Source of the DNA: Neckera pumila
Taxonomy: Eukaryota > Streptophyta > Bryopsida > Hypnales > Neckeraceae
Length of the DNA stretch: 64,000 bases
Assembly: GCA_963969595.1 (NCBI GenBank)
Contig: OZ018409.1
Span: forward strand, 11,236,520 to 11,300,519
Reading direction: 5' to 3'
The position numbers were made by a program, and so were the translations under genes. Below the pieces are notes generated by a model. The model was not told where the DNA came from. It ran no database searches and saw only the letters and a list, made by a program, of their open reading frames with translations. Shown piece after piece: positions 44,273 to 56,864 of the stretch (positions are counted from its first letter, which is position 1; every line of letters starts with the position of its first letter).

Positions 44273-46739
44273 CTGTAGGAATTGGCAACCCTTTATAATT
44301 TTAATGCATACAAAAGTGTACACTTTACGAACCTATGTAAAATTCCAAACATGTCAATCACCAACAATTAACACAATATCGCAATGTTGTGTGTATTGTG
44401 TTGACTAAAATAAGAGTGCATTTATTTCAATTGCTTAAATAACAACTCTATGTCATAAATCAGTCATCTATGACTGTTGTAGAAGATTTGATCACCATAT
44501 ATGACATGCAAAGTCTAAGTGTTGCAAGATATTGATACTTGGATATAACTATCAAATGAAAAGTAGGCAAAAGGCAAAACAAAGACTAAATACATCAACA
44601 CCTTATTAGCCAAAGTATATTCAACACATTTGCTGACTATCAAAAGTTAATTTGGATTGTAGAATGTCATATAATAATAGAAAGACAAAACAACTTTATG
44701 TAAATAATGAAAAAAAATCAAATTCTAAACAGCTATGATTTTTTTTTGTAGAATCTTTTTGGAAATTTGTAAATACTTTTTATTTATATTCTATATTTAA
44801 CATCATTGTACTAGTCATGTTGAATCAACATGCTAACAAATAAAACCTCTAATTTTTTTTATTTTGGAAAGAAAATGCTTAGATTGCCCAAAAAACAAAA
44901 TTGTCTATAACTTTCTCATTATAAGTCCAAATAGAATGTATTTGCCCCTTATTTTGGAGTTGTTGGTTTGAATCTCATAACCTCTCCTTAATAATTTGGG
45001 GTGTCATTCTAAAATTTTAAATTTGATCATTTTGAGATAATGAATAATTAATTTCTAGAATTTTCTTATGGTGATAAACTATCTGCCTTTGATTCATTAT
45101 GACAAAAACAAGAGACCTATATTCATTTGTTAGCAATGAAATAAGATTTGTAATCCCAAATAAGTCATTCATAGAGCATTCAAAAAATAGTCTAAGTAAA
45201 AATTATAGAATAGTCACGCAATATTCAAAGAAAACGTTATAATCTACAACTTAAAAATTGTTGTTGTTATCTAGAGTTCTCAAAATGGATGGTGAAGATT
45301 TGATTTTCCTCTCATAAAATTAGGAAAATCTTGGACTGCCTTTCTATTGCAAGAAAAATTATTTTTATATCTCATGTTGAATTGTCACAGTGCAAATATG
45401 AACAAGTGATATAGGTTTTACAATTTAGCCATTAGTTGTTAAAGAGTGAATGACTAATATTTGAATATCTAGGCATAAAAGATGATGATCACTAATAAGT
45501 GAAGGATTCTGTTACCAAATTTTTCTTTTTTTTTCTTTTTGGCTTATTTTTGTTGCAAGTTGTTATAGTTTGTTTAATGTAAAAATTTAATACCCAGCGC
45601 TAGGATAAAGATTTATTATAAAGTAATTCAAAAAATGAGTATGGCATTTAATGAATTCAAAAATTATTATAAGGCATAATTTAATATTGTAGAAAATATT
45701 AATGAAAACAATCTTAATCATCAAAATATCCATAAAGCCAAAGCCAAAGGTGTGAGTATTGATAAAGCTACAAGCATTGGTAAAATCCTCAATATTGGTA
45801 AAGATGTGAGTATTACTATAAGTCTCAAAATATTCTAAACCATGCTAAAGGTTACAAAACATCCCAAACCCTATAAAATGAACTTCTAAAAATTCTAAAT
45901 TGAATTAATGAAAAAAATTTACAAAAAATGAAATGATTTTGTTTTTTGCCTAACAAATCTGACCCCAACATAAAGTGTATTATATCAAATTTAAACTTGA
46001 ACTACGTGATACTTTTGTACTAGTGAAAACAATTTTTTTTGTTTTAAATGATTGGATCATTCTAAATGACTTATGTATAATTACAAATTCTTGTAGAATA
46101 GCAATCATTGGTGTCTTGAATGACTAAAAATACAATCTTATAAATTTAATCAAACAATATTAATTTTATAAGAGATTGCATGTCTCATTCATAAATTACT
46201 TACTATAAATTACCTCTAAATACAAATAGCTTCGTCACTTCAATATTCTCCAAAACAATATGTTATTCAAAACCCTCCTATCACCAAGTATTATTCACTA
46301 TCAAATCTTAAATATAAATATCTTAGATTAACTACTACCTAAGATTTTTCTATAAGAATATTTTACATATGCTACATATAGATCTAGATTTTTGCAATGT
46401 TGTAGATGGAAAGGTTTTGTATACTTTATAATATGTTTGACAATAATGAAAGTCATGCTCCCGGTCATGTTTAGTCGAATATTGAATCTATTTTCATCTA
46501 TAGATAACTTATAAATAATATTAGGGATAATTTATGAACGAGATGCACAATTAGAAAAGATCATTGTAGTACATTTCCAATTGGCCAATGAGGAAAAGGC
46601 CACCACATATTTAGAAGATTGCAGAAGGTCCATTCCTTACATTGTTTTTTTGTCATTGAACTCTCACCAATATTATTCAATAGAGCTTCTGGCTATCCCT
46701 TCTTCCAACTTGTTAAAACCTTATGCATATTAAGCATAG
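44273..46739. other. AT-rich intergenic DNA, few recognisable features
   Basis: A short family-A fragment lies at about 44870-44940 (TTGCCCAAAAAACAAAATTG, ACTTTCTCATTATAAGTCC). Otherwise I see no gene, transposon terminus or tandem repeat. Imperfect GGTAAAGATGTGAGTATT-like motifs near 45750-45815 are too few to call an array. Confidence 0.4.
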
Positions 46740-47130
46740 AACAATCTCTATTATGCTTCAAATGATGTGGTTCTACCTAATCTTTTGGAATAGGGAGGTC
46801 AGGTAGAACAATCTTCATTTCGCTTTGTGATTGGTTAACACAAATACACCTATTTTTCAAAGTTCATTTTGATTAACTTATAGATAATCAATGATGTGGT
46901 TCCACCCAATTTTTTTGAATTGAAAAAGCCACGTTGAAAAATCTCAATTACACTTTGTCATTGGGTAATATAAATACAAGTCTATTAGAATCCATTTCGA
47001 TTGGCTCATTGCAATAGATGATGTGGTTCCATCCAATCAATTTTCTTTGAATAGAGAGATTACACTAAACTACTACATTACTATTCTTGATTAATTAATA
47101 CAAATGCAAGTACGCTAGTCTTGGAGAATG
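46740..47130 (+). repeat. Degenerate tandem repeat, three units of about 125-140 bp
   Basis: ATGATGTGGTTC(T/C)A(C/T)CC recurs at about 46763, 46892 and 47022, each followed by AATC or AATT, an AT-rich block and a TTGGTTAA/TTGGGTAA/TTAATTAA plus CAAATACA-type end. The units are diverged. Confidence 0.55.
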
Positions 47131-47189
47131 GAAAAGACTATCTTTGTGTAGCAATGGTGACTCCTTCTAATATCAAATCAAACATTAAA

Positions 47190-48290
47190 ATCTTAAATCA
47201 ATTTTTATGTAAAATTTCCCTGTAAGGATATTCCAAACTGTCAAATACTATGAGGTCGAATCCCTTTAAAAAACAACTGTAATAGTGCCAAGCACGATAA
47301 TTTTGGGTAGGACCTATAATGACTCCTCCTAATATCAATCTTCAAATATCAACATCTTAAACCAACCACTATGCAAGATTTTCATGTAAAGATATCCCAA
47401 ACCGTGAAGCACTATGATATCGGGTTCCTTTACAAAACAATTGTAATAGTACCAACATCTTAAATCAGCCACTATGCAAGATTTCTTTCTAAGGATATCC
47501 CAAACCGTAAAGCACTGTGACGTCGGGTCTCTTTACAAAACAGCTGTAATAATACAAACATCTTAAACCAACTACTATGCAAGATTTCCTTGGAAGGATA
47601 TTCCAAACTGTTAAAGTACCATGACTTCAGGTCCCTTTACAAAACAATTGTAATAGTGCCAAGTATAATATATCATTAACATTTTAAATCAACCACTATG
47701 CAAGATTTTATTGGAAAGATATCTCAAACCGTTAAAGCACCATGACTTCAAGTTTCTATACCAAATAGTTGTAATGGTCCCTTTACAAAATAGCTGTAAT
47801 AGTACCAAGCACAATAAACCATCAACATATTAAATCAGCCACTATGTAAGATTTTTCTAAAAGGATATTCCAAATTGTCAAAGTACCATGATAGTTTAGG
47901 TCCCTTTACAAAATAGTTGTAAATCAGCCACTATGCAAGATTTCCCTGGAAGGATATCCCAAACTGTTGAAGCATCATGACTTCAAGTCCCTATACAAAA
48001 CAATTGTAATGGTCCCTTTACAAATCAACTATAATGATACCAAGCACGATAAATCATCAACATCTTCAATCAGTTACTATACAAGATTTTCTTGGATATC
48101 CCAAACTGTCAAAACACCGTGATTTTAGGTCCCTTTATAAAACAGCTGTAATAGTGGTAGGCACAATAATCTTTCAATCAGTCACTATGTAAGATTTCCC
48201 TGGATATCCCAAACTATCAAAGCACCGTGACTTTAAGTCCCTTTACAAACAGCTATAACAATGGTTGGCACGATAATTTTAGGTAGGACT
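47190..48290 (+). repeat. Irregular tandem array, at least nine units of about 90-165 bp
   Basis: The block CACTATGCAAGATTT, then AAGGATATCCCAAAC, CACCATGA and GTCCCTTTACAAAAC, then TGTAATAGTACCAAGCAC recurs. Copies of the CTATGCAAGATT motif or its variants fall near 47204, 47368, 47471, 47574, 47694, 47841, 47930, 48077 and 48183. Unit length varies because the last sub-block is present or absent. It stops just before the GC-rich region upstream of the kinase gene. Confidence 0.75.
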
Positions 48291-49325
48291 TGCTATTCAC
48301 ATGCTTGATGTAACAAAACTCCCTTCCACGAGGGCTTCCCGTCGTGTGAGGGCCCCGCCCTTCAAGCTCGGGCTCCCACCCTCACCTCCATGTGGTGGGG
48401 CGTCCCATTATACAAAGCCTCACAGGTCCACACCAACAATTGCAAAGATCCCCCAAAGATGCTGTGCTGCACACCGGCAAAGGGTTCATTGATTGACGGC
48501 CCCTCACAGGGTCCCGGCATGTGTTTCGTTTGTTTCGTCATTGTTTCCATCCTACCTTACTACCGCGCCTCGGTCTCCGCCTACGACCGTGCCAAGGACG
48601 GCTCATGCGGCCCCTCCAGAGCCGGTGTGAGCAGGGCGGAGAGCCTCGGGTAGGGTAGGGCAAACTCTGCAGGGGGGGCATATTGGAGCCGGAAGAAGCG
48701 AAGGCAAGGCCAGGCCAGGCCAAGGCAGGCCATGGTGTTTGATGGCGATGGCGGTGGCGTTGATCGCAACTTCTCTACAACGCAACTCGTGAGTTAGCGT
48801 CTCAGCAACCTTCGTGGCGAAGTCACGCGGGATCGGCCATAAGAAACGGGGTTGCGGCCCATGATCATGTGGCGCAGGAGGCAAGGCAGAGGCTGCTTGC
48901 ATGACGGGCGCTGCCATGTCGGTTGCGGCAATGGCAGCGATGGAGTGAGTGAGTGAGCGAGTGAGGGAGGGAGAAAGACTCAAAGACCGAGGGAGACCGA
49001 GTGGTGTGAGTGAGTTTGAGAGCGAGAGAGAGAGCGAGCGAGGGTTTGGAGTTATGATGGAGTTGCGAAGCTTGTGGCGGATCCAGGGTAAGGAGGACCG
49101 GGAGACGGAGAAGGCGTTGCCGGTGGTAGATCAAGTGGTGTGGTTGTTACGGCAGCATCGCTTTGTTATGCATGTAGAGCCGGGTTGGAGTAGCAGGACA
49201 GCCGTGGCGGAGGGAGGGAAGTAGTAGTGGTAGGAGGCGGACTAGGCAAAAGGAGGGTGTTCTATGAGCGCTGGGGTTACGATTGTTGGAGTGTAAACGC
49301 AAGGGGAAGGGGAGAAGAGGTGGGG
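48291..49325 (+). promoter_or_regulatory. GC-rich putative promoter and 5' leader of the kinase gene
   Basis: Composition changes abruptly to GC-rich at about 48300. The region has GGCCA-type short repeats (AAGGCCAGGCCAGGCC at about 48703-48723) and a purine tract of GAGT and GAGA units (48944-49042). Such tracts are common in plant 5' leaders and can bind GAGA-type factors. Several short upstream ATGs occur; one opens a 10-codon frame at 49264-49296 that ends 29 bases before the assumed start at 49326. No TATA box or transcription start could be fixed. Open frames on both strands here look compositional rather than coding. Confidence 0.45.
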
Positions 49326-52300
49326 ATGGAGGGAGCTGCTCGTCAGTCGCCGAGGTCGCCATCTTCGGATGGCGATTACAGCAGTGAGGAGGAGGACTCG
49401 AATTCGGTCTTGCCCGGGAGTCGAAACCGTCGACCTATGCATCCGATGCCGCAATCTCATTGGTTTCCTCGATCAATTTCCTTCGGGCCTTATGTGCGGC
49501 TGAGGCCACGGAATGGCACCAATGCATCTCCGCGAGGGGCAAGGCAACAGACGCGGCTTCATATCCAGGTCACTCGTCCGGTACATTCCTCGCCTCGGCT
49601 GTATCACTTCTTGCTTTGTTTGTAGCAAGTGCGGGAGTTTGGTGTGTCGCTTTGTGCAATAGCTTTGACGTCGTTCCTTATTGTCACAGCATTGGCTATT
49701 GGTAGATCAAGTAGTCGACGGCTACCAATGCATGCATTCACCCTTCGCTGGAGAGTGTTCGGGTCTCATGATTAGGTCTTTTGTTAGGACCTTTTTTGTG
49801 CATGAGTGGAGCATTGTCACTGTCTTCGGTCCACCTAACTTTATTTTGTCGTTAGCTCGATTACTTATCATCTACGATTCCATTTTGACGACGCAGTTGG
49901 CGTTCAAGCTCACGAAGGATGTTGTTGCGACTTACCAAATTTGCAACTCCGAATTTCAGTTTTGCCCTGATCTGAATCCAAAGCGATACCTGACTGCACC
50001 CTCTACAATCGTGTCTGAGAATGGTCTTGACAATGAAAAGAACGACCTTGTGTTGTATTTCAATCAGGTCCTAGCGAATGATGATGGGACTCGCAGGTTG
50101 GTGAAATTTCTTTCATGGGTTGATCATTCTAGGTTATATGCTTTTGAGTTTCACGTGAAGTGGTAATCTTTTTGCTGTTTGTTCAAGCTTGTGTTTATTG
50201 CTCTTTCGATACAAATGAGAGTGTGTTGACATTTGTCTAGGGCTTAAAATTAGTTGCAAAGTTTCAAATTTTATTTTGCTGTTGTGTCTGTATTTGCAAT
50301 CTTCGAAGCAATGGAAACGGAATAGATAGCATGGGAGATCTCTCTGCTTGCATTTGTTTTGTAGAATGATCTCACAGGCGTTTTGAATGTGTTTTGTTGC
50401 TTGGCCACCATTTGCAGATATGTTGTGAAGGATCTTGTGGGCTCGGGTACATTTGGGCAGGTAGCGAAATGTTATACTGAGGAGACCAATGAGTATGTTG
50501 CAGTGAAGGTCATTAAAAACCTTCCTGCATACTATACTCAAGCGCGGTTTGAGATCGGAATTTTGCACATGGTATGACGTTTTCTTTTGCACAACTACTC
50601 CTGGAGTGAAGGGTGAAGGGTGAAGGGATCGTTTTAGTTTGTTTCTTTATCATTCGGAAGGGATCGATATTAGGGGTTGCAACCGCAACCAATTTTAAAT
50701 TTGCTGGTAAAGAATCAGGGTAGATGAAGATTGCGAATTTCTCGCAGCCTTAGTCAACAAGGGTAGTTTTATCAAACGGATGTTCTCGAGCCTGAATTCA
50801 TTTCTGAATTACGATTGAGAGATGTGCAAATTTGTATATATCTTGATTTTGGGTGAAGCTTATGTTTTGGCTTTTGACTGTGGTGGACAGTTGAACAAGG
50901 AATACGATCCAGACGACAAGTACCACATCGTTCGATGCATTGACCATTTTCAGCACCATGGACATCTCTGCATCGTTTTTGAGCTCCTTACAGAGAATCT
51001 GTAAATATCTGAGCTCACACTGTCTGTTGAACTGTGCACGAGAGTGATGATACTTTTAGACAAGCTATTGAAATCATTTCATTCTTCCAAAGTGTGTGCT
51101 ATTCCCGCGCTTGTGATCTGAAGTTTTCAGTTATTATACATCGGCACTACAACACTTTTTTTGACCTTTCTCTTTTGTTTGGTGATTCAGGTATGAGCTT
51201 TTGAAAAAGACGAATTTGAAGGGAATGTCACTGGTATTAGTGCGCATGTTCACCAAGCAGGTACCAATCTTTTTCGCTTGAACTTCAATTATCGATTTCA
51301 AATGTGCCCGTTTGTATTATTTACCAAAGATGATATGCTCTAATTGTTATAATTTCTTGTCCGAGGCCTCTAGTTTGTTTGAAGTATGAAACACTTGAAT
51401 GCTCTGATATATTTTGTTCTCGATGTCTTCAGTTGTTGAAGTCACTGAGTCTGCTCCGGCAAGCACGAGTTATACATTGTGATTTGAAGCCGGAGAACAT
51501 TCTTCTTATTGAAAGGTAACCTTTATGTATTCCATTTTCTGTTTACTAGAATCCCTCATTTATATGGATGCCATTGAGTGTGAGGCATCTTTCTCCGTGA
51601 ATGCATCTCTGGTTTAATCGTTAGTCGGGGTGTAAAAACCTCTTTATTGCAGACTGAACTATGTGATAGAAGTTAATGAATTGTCTTGACCAGTCTTTTT
51701 AACATTTTTTGCCGATTCGTTGTTTTCCACTAGTGTGCTATTCTATTGCTTACAGTAATTCTCTGTCAGTCAAACGTCTCTCTACTGTGGCCTTGCAGTG
51801 TCTTCGTTCTCAATTTTGTAAGCTTTTACTTGTGACTAGTGTTCTTAAAGAAGTGAAGTGCAGTGTTTGCACTTGCCTAGCTAATCCATTCTTTTGTTTT
51901 CCACAGCTTTCGGTCAGCCGATTTGAAGCTTATTGATTTCGGTTCGGCGTGTAAGGAAGACCAGACGGTGTACACTTATATACAGGTAAAGCACTGTTTC
52001 ACATCAAAGTCATGCGCTTTACTTTCTCTGAGCTTTTCTGCGAGTTCATATTTTCACAATTTGCGGTTATCGTGTCAGTGCTATGTATCATTGACGAACT
52101 ATACTTCTTGCCTCTAATTACTGTTTGGATCTTTACAGAGTCGGTTTTACAGATCCCCTGAGGTGCTACTGGGTCACCGGTACACAACAGCTATCGACAT
52201 GTGGTCGTTAGGGTGTGTGGCTGCTGAACTTTTCCTGGGTCTGCCACTCTTTCCTGGAGCTTGCGACTTTGATATGCTATTATTTATGAAGGAGAAACTT

Positions 52301-54676
52301 GAGTAAGATATTTTCCTCTTGAATTGAAGGTTACGTTTTGGTGCTCTACACAATTCAATTTTATTGCCATATTTCTGGGGTCAAGTTGCAATTGTATCTA
52401 TTGATTTTGCACCGTCAGATGTTAGTGCTGGTGAACCGTCTGAAAAGGCGTTGACTGTCGCTTTGAGCACTCATGCCTGGTGTTTACGATGATGCAGAGG
52501 CCACCCGTCTGATCATATACTGAGGAATGCGAAGTATACGAACAAGTTTTTTAAGCTCCTCACTGCCGCCCCTCATTCTGATCATAATCACTCTGTCTAT
52601 CAGCTACTTACAGCAGAGGAATATGAAGCAGTATGTTACTTAATGCTTTTGACTGTTGAATTTGATGAATAGACAGTCGTACTCCTGATCTTGTGCGTTT
52701 GTTTCTGCTACTTTATTTTATAGCTGAAAGACTTCTTGCGATTTATTGGTGCAGCGTCAAAGGAAAAAACCCGAAATTGGGAGGAGGTATTTTCATGGAA
52801 CTCTCTCAGAAGCCATTATGGGGTATCCCATGAAGCCCATGTCACCGGCTGATCAAATTGAAGGTATCGCATTGCACTATTTTGAAACTATATTTTGTGT
52901 CGTGGACAAAGACCTTGAGCTCTGGATAGCACAGAGTTGCATTTTTTCTTCAGTAGCTCACAGGTTCCCCTTGCATGTCTGTGTTTCATTACGCTGTAAG
53001 AATTCAGAATTTCTCATATTTATGGTTAGTTTCTTGGCAATCATCTTTATGGTCTTGTGGTAGCCTACTATCTGTGGATTTTTTTCTTATGGTTTCAGCA
53101 AGAGCTTATTTTTGTATTTATTTTTCAGAGATCCGAGCTCGAGAATGCTTTGTAGACTTTCTTAAGGGTCTGCTCGAATGTGATCCAAGAAAAAGATGGT
53201 CACCGCAGCAGGTTATTTATTTCCTGTTACCTATTTAAAATTGTTCACACACTATATTCCTTCGTAGCTTATTCATAATGAATACGATTTGTGCGTCTTT
53301 TCTGAGACATGCTGGGATCGAACTGACGATTTTGGGGATGTTCGGATGACACTGTTTGAACTTTAACCTTTTAGCCTGCCTCTTTGAGTATAAGTCCCAT
53401 TCGATGGGTTTTATTGATTGTGGAGTGTCTTGATTCTACTTTGCAGGCCGCACAGCACCCATTTGTAACTGATGAACCTTTTACTGGACCTTTCGATCCT
53501 GTGCCAGAGACTCCAAGAACAGTAAGTGTTGTCATATACTTGATGTTACAGATTAGCAAATTGATGTTTCCTCAATTTTTGAAGTTGTAGTTCTGTGAAC
53601 GCACTATATAAGACACCTTATCATAGAAATGAACGTGAACAGCAACGACCAGAAAGCAGCATTCACAATCGAAGAGAGAGACGGAGGAAGGAAAAATCAT
53701 AAGAAAGTCGAAAAGTTCGCTAATATGTGTTGTTCTGCAGCCTGGTAATCACAGTCTTCTTATAGACCATAGAGGCGCAGCAGGGCACTGGGTCGGTGCT
53801 GGACTTTCTCCTCAAGTAAGTTGGTTTTACTTCCTCTATCCGAACCTTCCAAACGAATGCTATCTTTGAGGTTCTATGTGAATCATGCTTTACGGTCCGA
53901 GTTACACTTTGTTTAATTTTGCATTAATTTAGAGCTTGGCAAACTATTTTGGAAGGCAAACTGATGGGTGGTCGTGTGGTCCTGGATCTTATGATTCACA
54001 CCCTTGTCTTAAAAATGTTTTTGCTCTCTTAAAATGTATTCTACATGGAACAGACTTCTCACTCCCTTGTTCAAATCAGGTCGGAGGCATGAACGTAGGT
54101 CCTCGGTATGCTGCAAGTCCACACCAGCACCCAAGTCACTTTTCACGAGCAAGTAGTTATGGCAGTGTTGGAAGTTTTGGAAGTTTCGGAGAAGGTCCGG
54201 TAGCCGATGGAAACTTTGAAAGTTATGTGGACGATTCAGGAATGCATGCCATGGCCATGAATGGTCAAGGATCCACTGTAGGTAGCTCTCCGGAATCAAG
54301 TTGGCAAGGAAGACCATTTATACCCTCTTTGCATCCTCAGCATCCAATTTTGTGCCAGATGAGAACTCTAAATCTTGGAGGTAGTCCAGCTTTGAATCTT
54401 GGTGCCAGTCCATCTCAGTTTGGAAATCCAGGTCTATATCAGGTGTCTCCTGGTCCGTATGGTGTTTCACCAGGAGGTTCGTTTCCTTCATCCCCAGCAT
54501 CGAGTCACTTCCAGTCGACTGGATCACAACAAGGTTCTCCAAATCGGTATGGACCAGCTTCGCCTGCTCGCCTGTTGGAAACCGCAGTCGTCAATGCAAC
54601 TGCTGCACACGGACATTTTCATAGGAGGCGGGCTTGGCAACCACCCCCTCCCGTGGGTGGACATGGGCAGCAGCAA

Positions 54677-54707
<31 letters not shown>

Positions 54708-56864
54708 AACAACAACAGCAACAACAGCAGGACTTAGCACAAGCACATTGGTCTAGGCTTCAGCACGGCAATGCAAATGGGATTGTGGATGCAAGCTCCA
54801 CTCTTTCTGCTGACGGTCAAGTTGGCCTGCGGAGGGGTGCCCCTCCAGTTCCTCACACTCGGTCTGTGAGGAATGGTAGCAATCTAGTGGCATCTCAGGT
54901 ACCACGATCCTCGGCATCTTATGCGCCCGGTACTTTGGGTAGCTATTTATCACCTGGAAGCTCAATGGACGCTGCAGATGAGGATTCTTCATTAGGCCCT
55001 CATTGGGATCCTGATTTTAGGTGAGATATCGGTCATCGGACCATAACTCTATGCTCAATCTTCATTCTTTCAGTTAGAAGTTGAAAATCTGGCTCTGAGC
55101 ATCGTTTCTTTGTTTCATCGAGTTTTGTGATTGATGTAGTTCTAGCTTTTATTCTAGATTTTCTGGTGAATGTGGGATCAGTTTTTGTTTTCCTTCTATA
55201 AGATCTAATTAAACGCTTTTAATATTTTTTATCTGCCATTCTTTAAAGATGTTTACTTGCACTGGAACCGCCTCCGCTGTTTTGGCTGAATTCTTTTCCT
55301 TTCTGAAATTTTTGTCGAAGTAGTTCCACGTACATTGTAGTGCTTTACTTTCTGTGAGATTGTTGTTGTCATTTCATCTTTTGTCGATAATCATAGAAGC
55401 ATTGGTGTAAACAAGCCCATAATAATTCAACGTGCATAAATTCTTTCTCTTGATTGCCTATTTCAAATCAAAATTATATGGAACTTTAAATTCAATTCCA
55501 GGCCACTTTCCCATTCATGAGAACAGGGTTAAAATAACAATTTACATTATCTTTTGAATGGCACCTTGAGAAAACATTTTAAGACACGTTTTCGCTACGG
55601 CTCCGTTATATTTTCCTGGTTGAAATTATTGGTTTGAAATTTCTTAAATTATATGTGATGTAACTTTACAATTTTCTTTTTTGAAGTTGGATGAGTAGTT
55701 TCATTTGCAGCTAGCTTGTCTCTCAGTTGTCTGAGTTTCTTGCAGTGATGAACTCCTTCATGAAGATGCTCATGATATTGGTGGTACATCAAGAAGGTAC
55801 TTCCTTACTTTCATCTTAGTATTTTTTTTCCACCATTGAGCCTTTTTGCGAATTTGCTTGTTCATGAACTTTGATATTTGTCCTTTTTTTACCTAGCAGT
55901 TGGTTTTGATGCGCTCCTCGAGTGTGATCATTTTGCGTCATGTTTCTGCAGGACATCACAAGGCCGACTGAGTACCTCCTCAAGTCTGGACGGAACTAGT
56001 CCTGCGTCCTCGCACAGTTCGCAATCAGGGTACCACACAGTTCGCAATCAGAAGCCTGGCCAATTTTCTTCCACCCAGACTTCTCCAAGTCGACTTGGGC
56101 CCCAAATGTCTCAGATTCCTCAGCAGCTGCGTCAACAAGGTCACCACCAACAGACACAGAATTTGCGACAACAAATCTCGCCTGAACAGACTCCTCTACA
56201 CCCGCAGCATGGAGGACGGAGGCAAATGCCTGGGGAAGTGGCTGCTGCAGTTTCTGGAACAGCATCGTTCCAACAGCGTCAGCAGCAAGCTTTTCAATTT
56301 CAGCAGCAACAACTGCAGAATTCGTATCACCCACAACATTTTGGGATGATGCAAGCGCATCCTGAAGCACAGTTTGGAGGGGTGGTTATGGGGAACCCGA
56401 AGAGCGACGTAAGAACGCATGGTAACCTTCTGCCGTCCCCGCAGAAGGATAACCGACTATCACATTTTGGCACTATATATTCTTCAAATGTGAGGTTGAA
56501 CAGTGTACAAGGCGATCCAAATGCCATATCTCCCTCTGTAGCGGGTTTTCCAATGACTGCTGGTGTAGGTCATCCAACGCATACTGTCCAACAGCAGCGT
56601 TACTATGTCGGAGAAGATCTCCATTCTCAGTGGCCTAATACAGGCGGATTTCTTCCTCAGAACCAGTACTTTGCGAACGACCTCTACTTAGGTGCGAGCC
56701 GTTGCGTTCTCTGAATGCTGAGAGGTTTCTCTGTTTTACTTGGTTTTTAATGGCTGGATGTCCTTTGCTGGTTTTTATTGCCCCTATGCAGTGCCTGACA
56801 TTGAAATATTTTTTGATTTTCAGGGAGTATGCCGAAACCCCCTATAGGGCCAGCTCGCCGATAA
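49326..56864 (+). CDS. YAK1: YAK1-type DYRK dual-specificity protein kinase (17 coding exons)
   Basis: Exons: 49326-49568, 49897-50096, 50418-50571, 50891-51000, 51191-51260, 51433-51515, 51907-51985, 52139-52302, 52498-52630, 52755-52863, 53129-53211, 53447-53521, 53741-53815, 54080-55020, 55746-55796, 55952-56691, 56824-56864. All introns are GT-AG and the phases agree, giving 1,116 residues. The kinase domain spans about 148-482: glycine loop [10 protein letters not shown] (157-165), Lys178 in VAVK, catalytic HCDLKPEN with Asp276, DFG at 297-299, activation-loop YTY at 309-311 and SPE at 319-321. HCD and YxY are DYRK hallmarks, and LTKDVV plus LNPKRYLT upstream of the domain and RWSPQQAAQHPF at its end are plant YAK1 signatures. 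The C-terminal tail is Ser/Gly/Gln-rich with about 21 consecutive Gln near 722-743. In Arabidopsis YAK1 acts downstream of TOR and in abscisic acid and growth control; the same role here is inference. Exon 1 and the start are least certain. Exon 14 could instead begin at 53933, adding 49 in-frame codons. Confidence 0.9.
54668..54731 (+). repeat. CAG/CAA tract encoding polyglutamine in YAK1
   Basis: About 21 consecutive Gln codons, a mixture of CAG and CAA, inside exon 14 and the Gln-rich tail. The interruptions by CAA would limit repeat slippage. Further Gln clusters occur in exon 16 (near 56140 and 56270-56320). Confidence 0.85.

Noticed and set aside
1..48000. LTR retrotransposons
   Set aside because: I looked for long direct terminal repeats starting TG and ending CA, and for gag, protease, reverse transcriptase or integrase motifs, and found none that I could support.
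46740..48290. CRISPR-like array
   Set aside because: Units are long, degenerate and of irregular length in a plant nuclear sequence. There are no short identical repeats with uniform unique spacers.
48390..49134. Several open frames on both strands upstream of YAK1
   Set aside because: They overlap each other in different frames, are dominated by simple repeats (GAGT, GGCCA) and give Pro/Ser/His-rich or Arg/Glu-rich translations. Promoter and leader sequence is a simpler explanation.
49681..49896. Extending exon 2 of YAK1 upstream through the continuous open frame
   Set aside because: The frame is open but its translation has no resemblance to YAK1 N-termini. The acceptor ACGACGCAG at 49896 joins in phase to the donor at 49568, giving [16 protein letters not shown], which resembles the conserved plant sequence.
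54524..54724. Poly-leucine minus-strand frame
   Set aside because: It is the antisense of the polyglutamine CAG/CAA tract in YAK1 exon 14.
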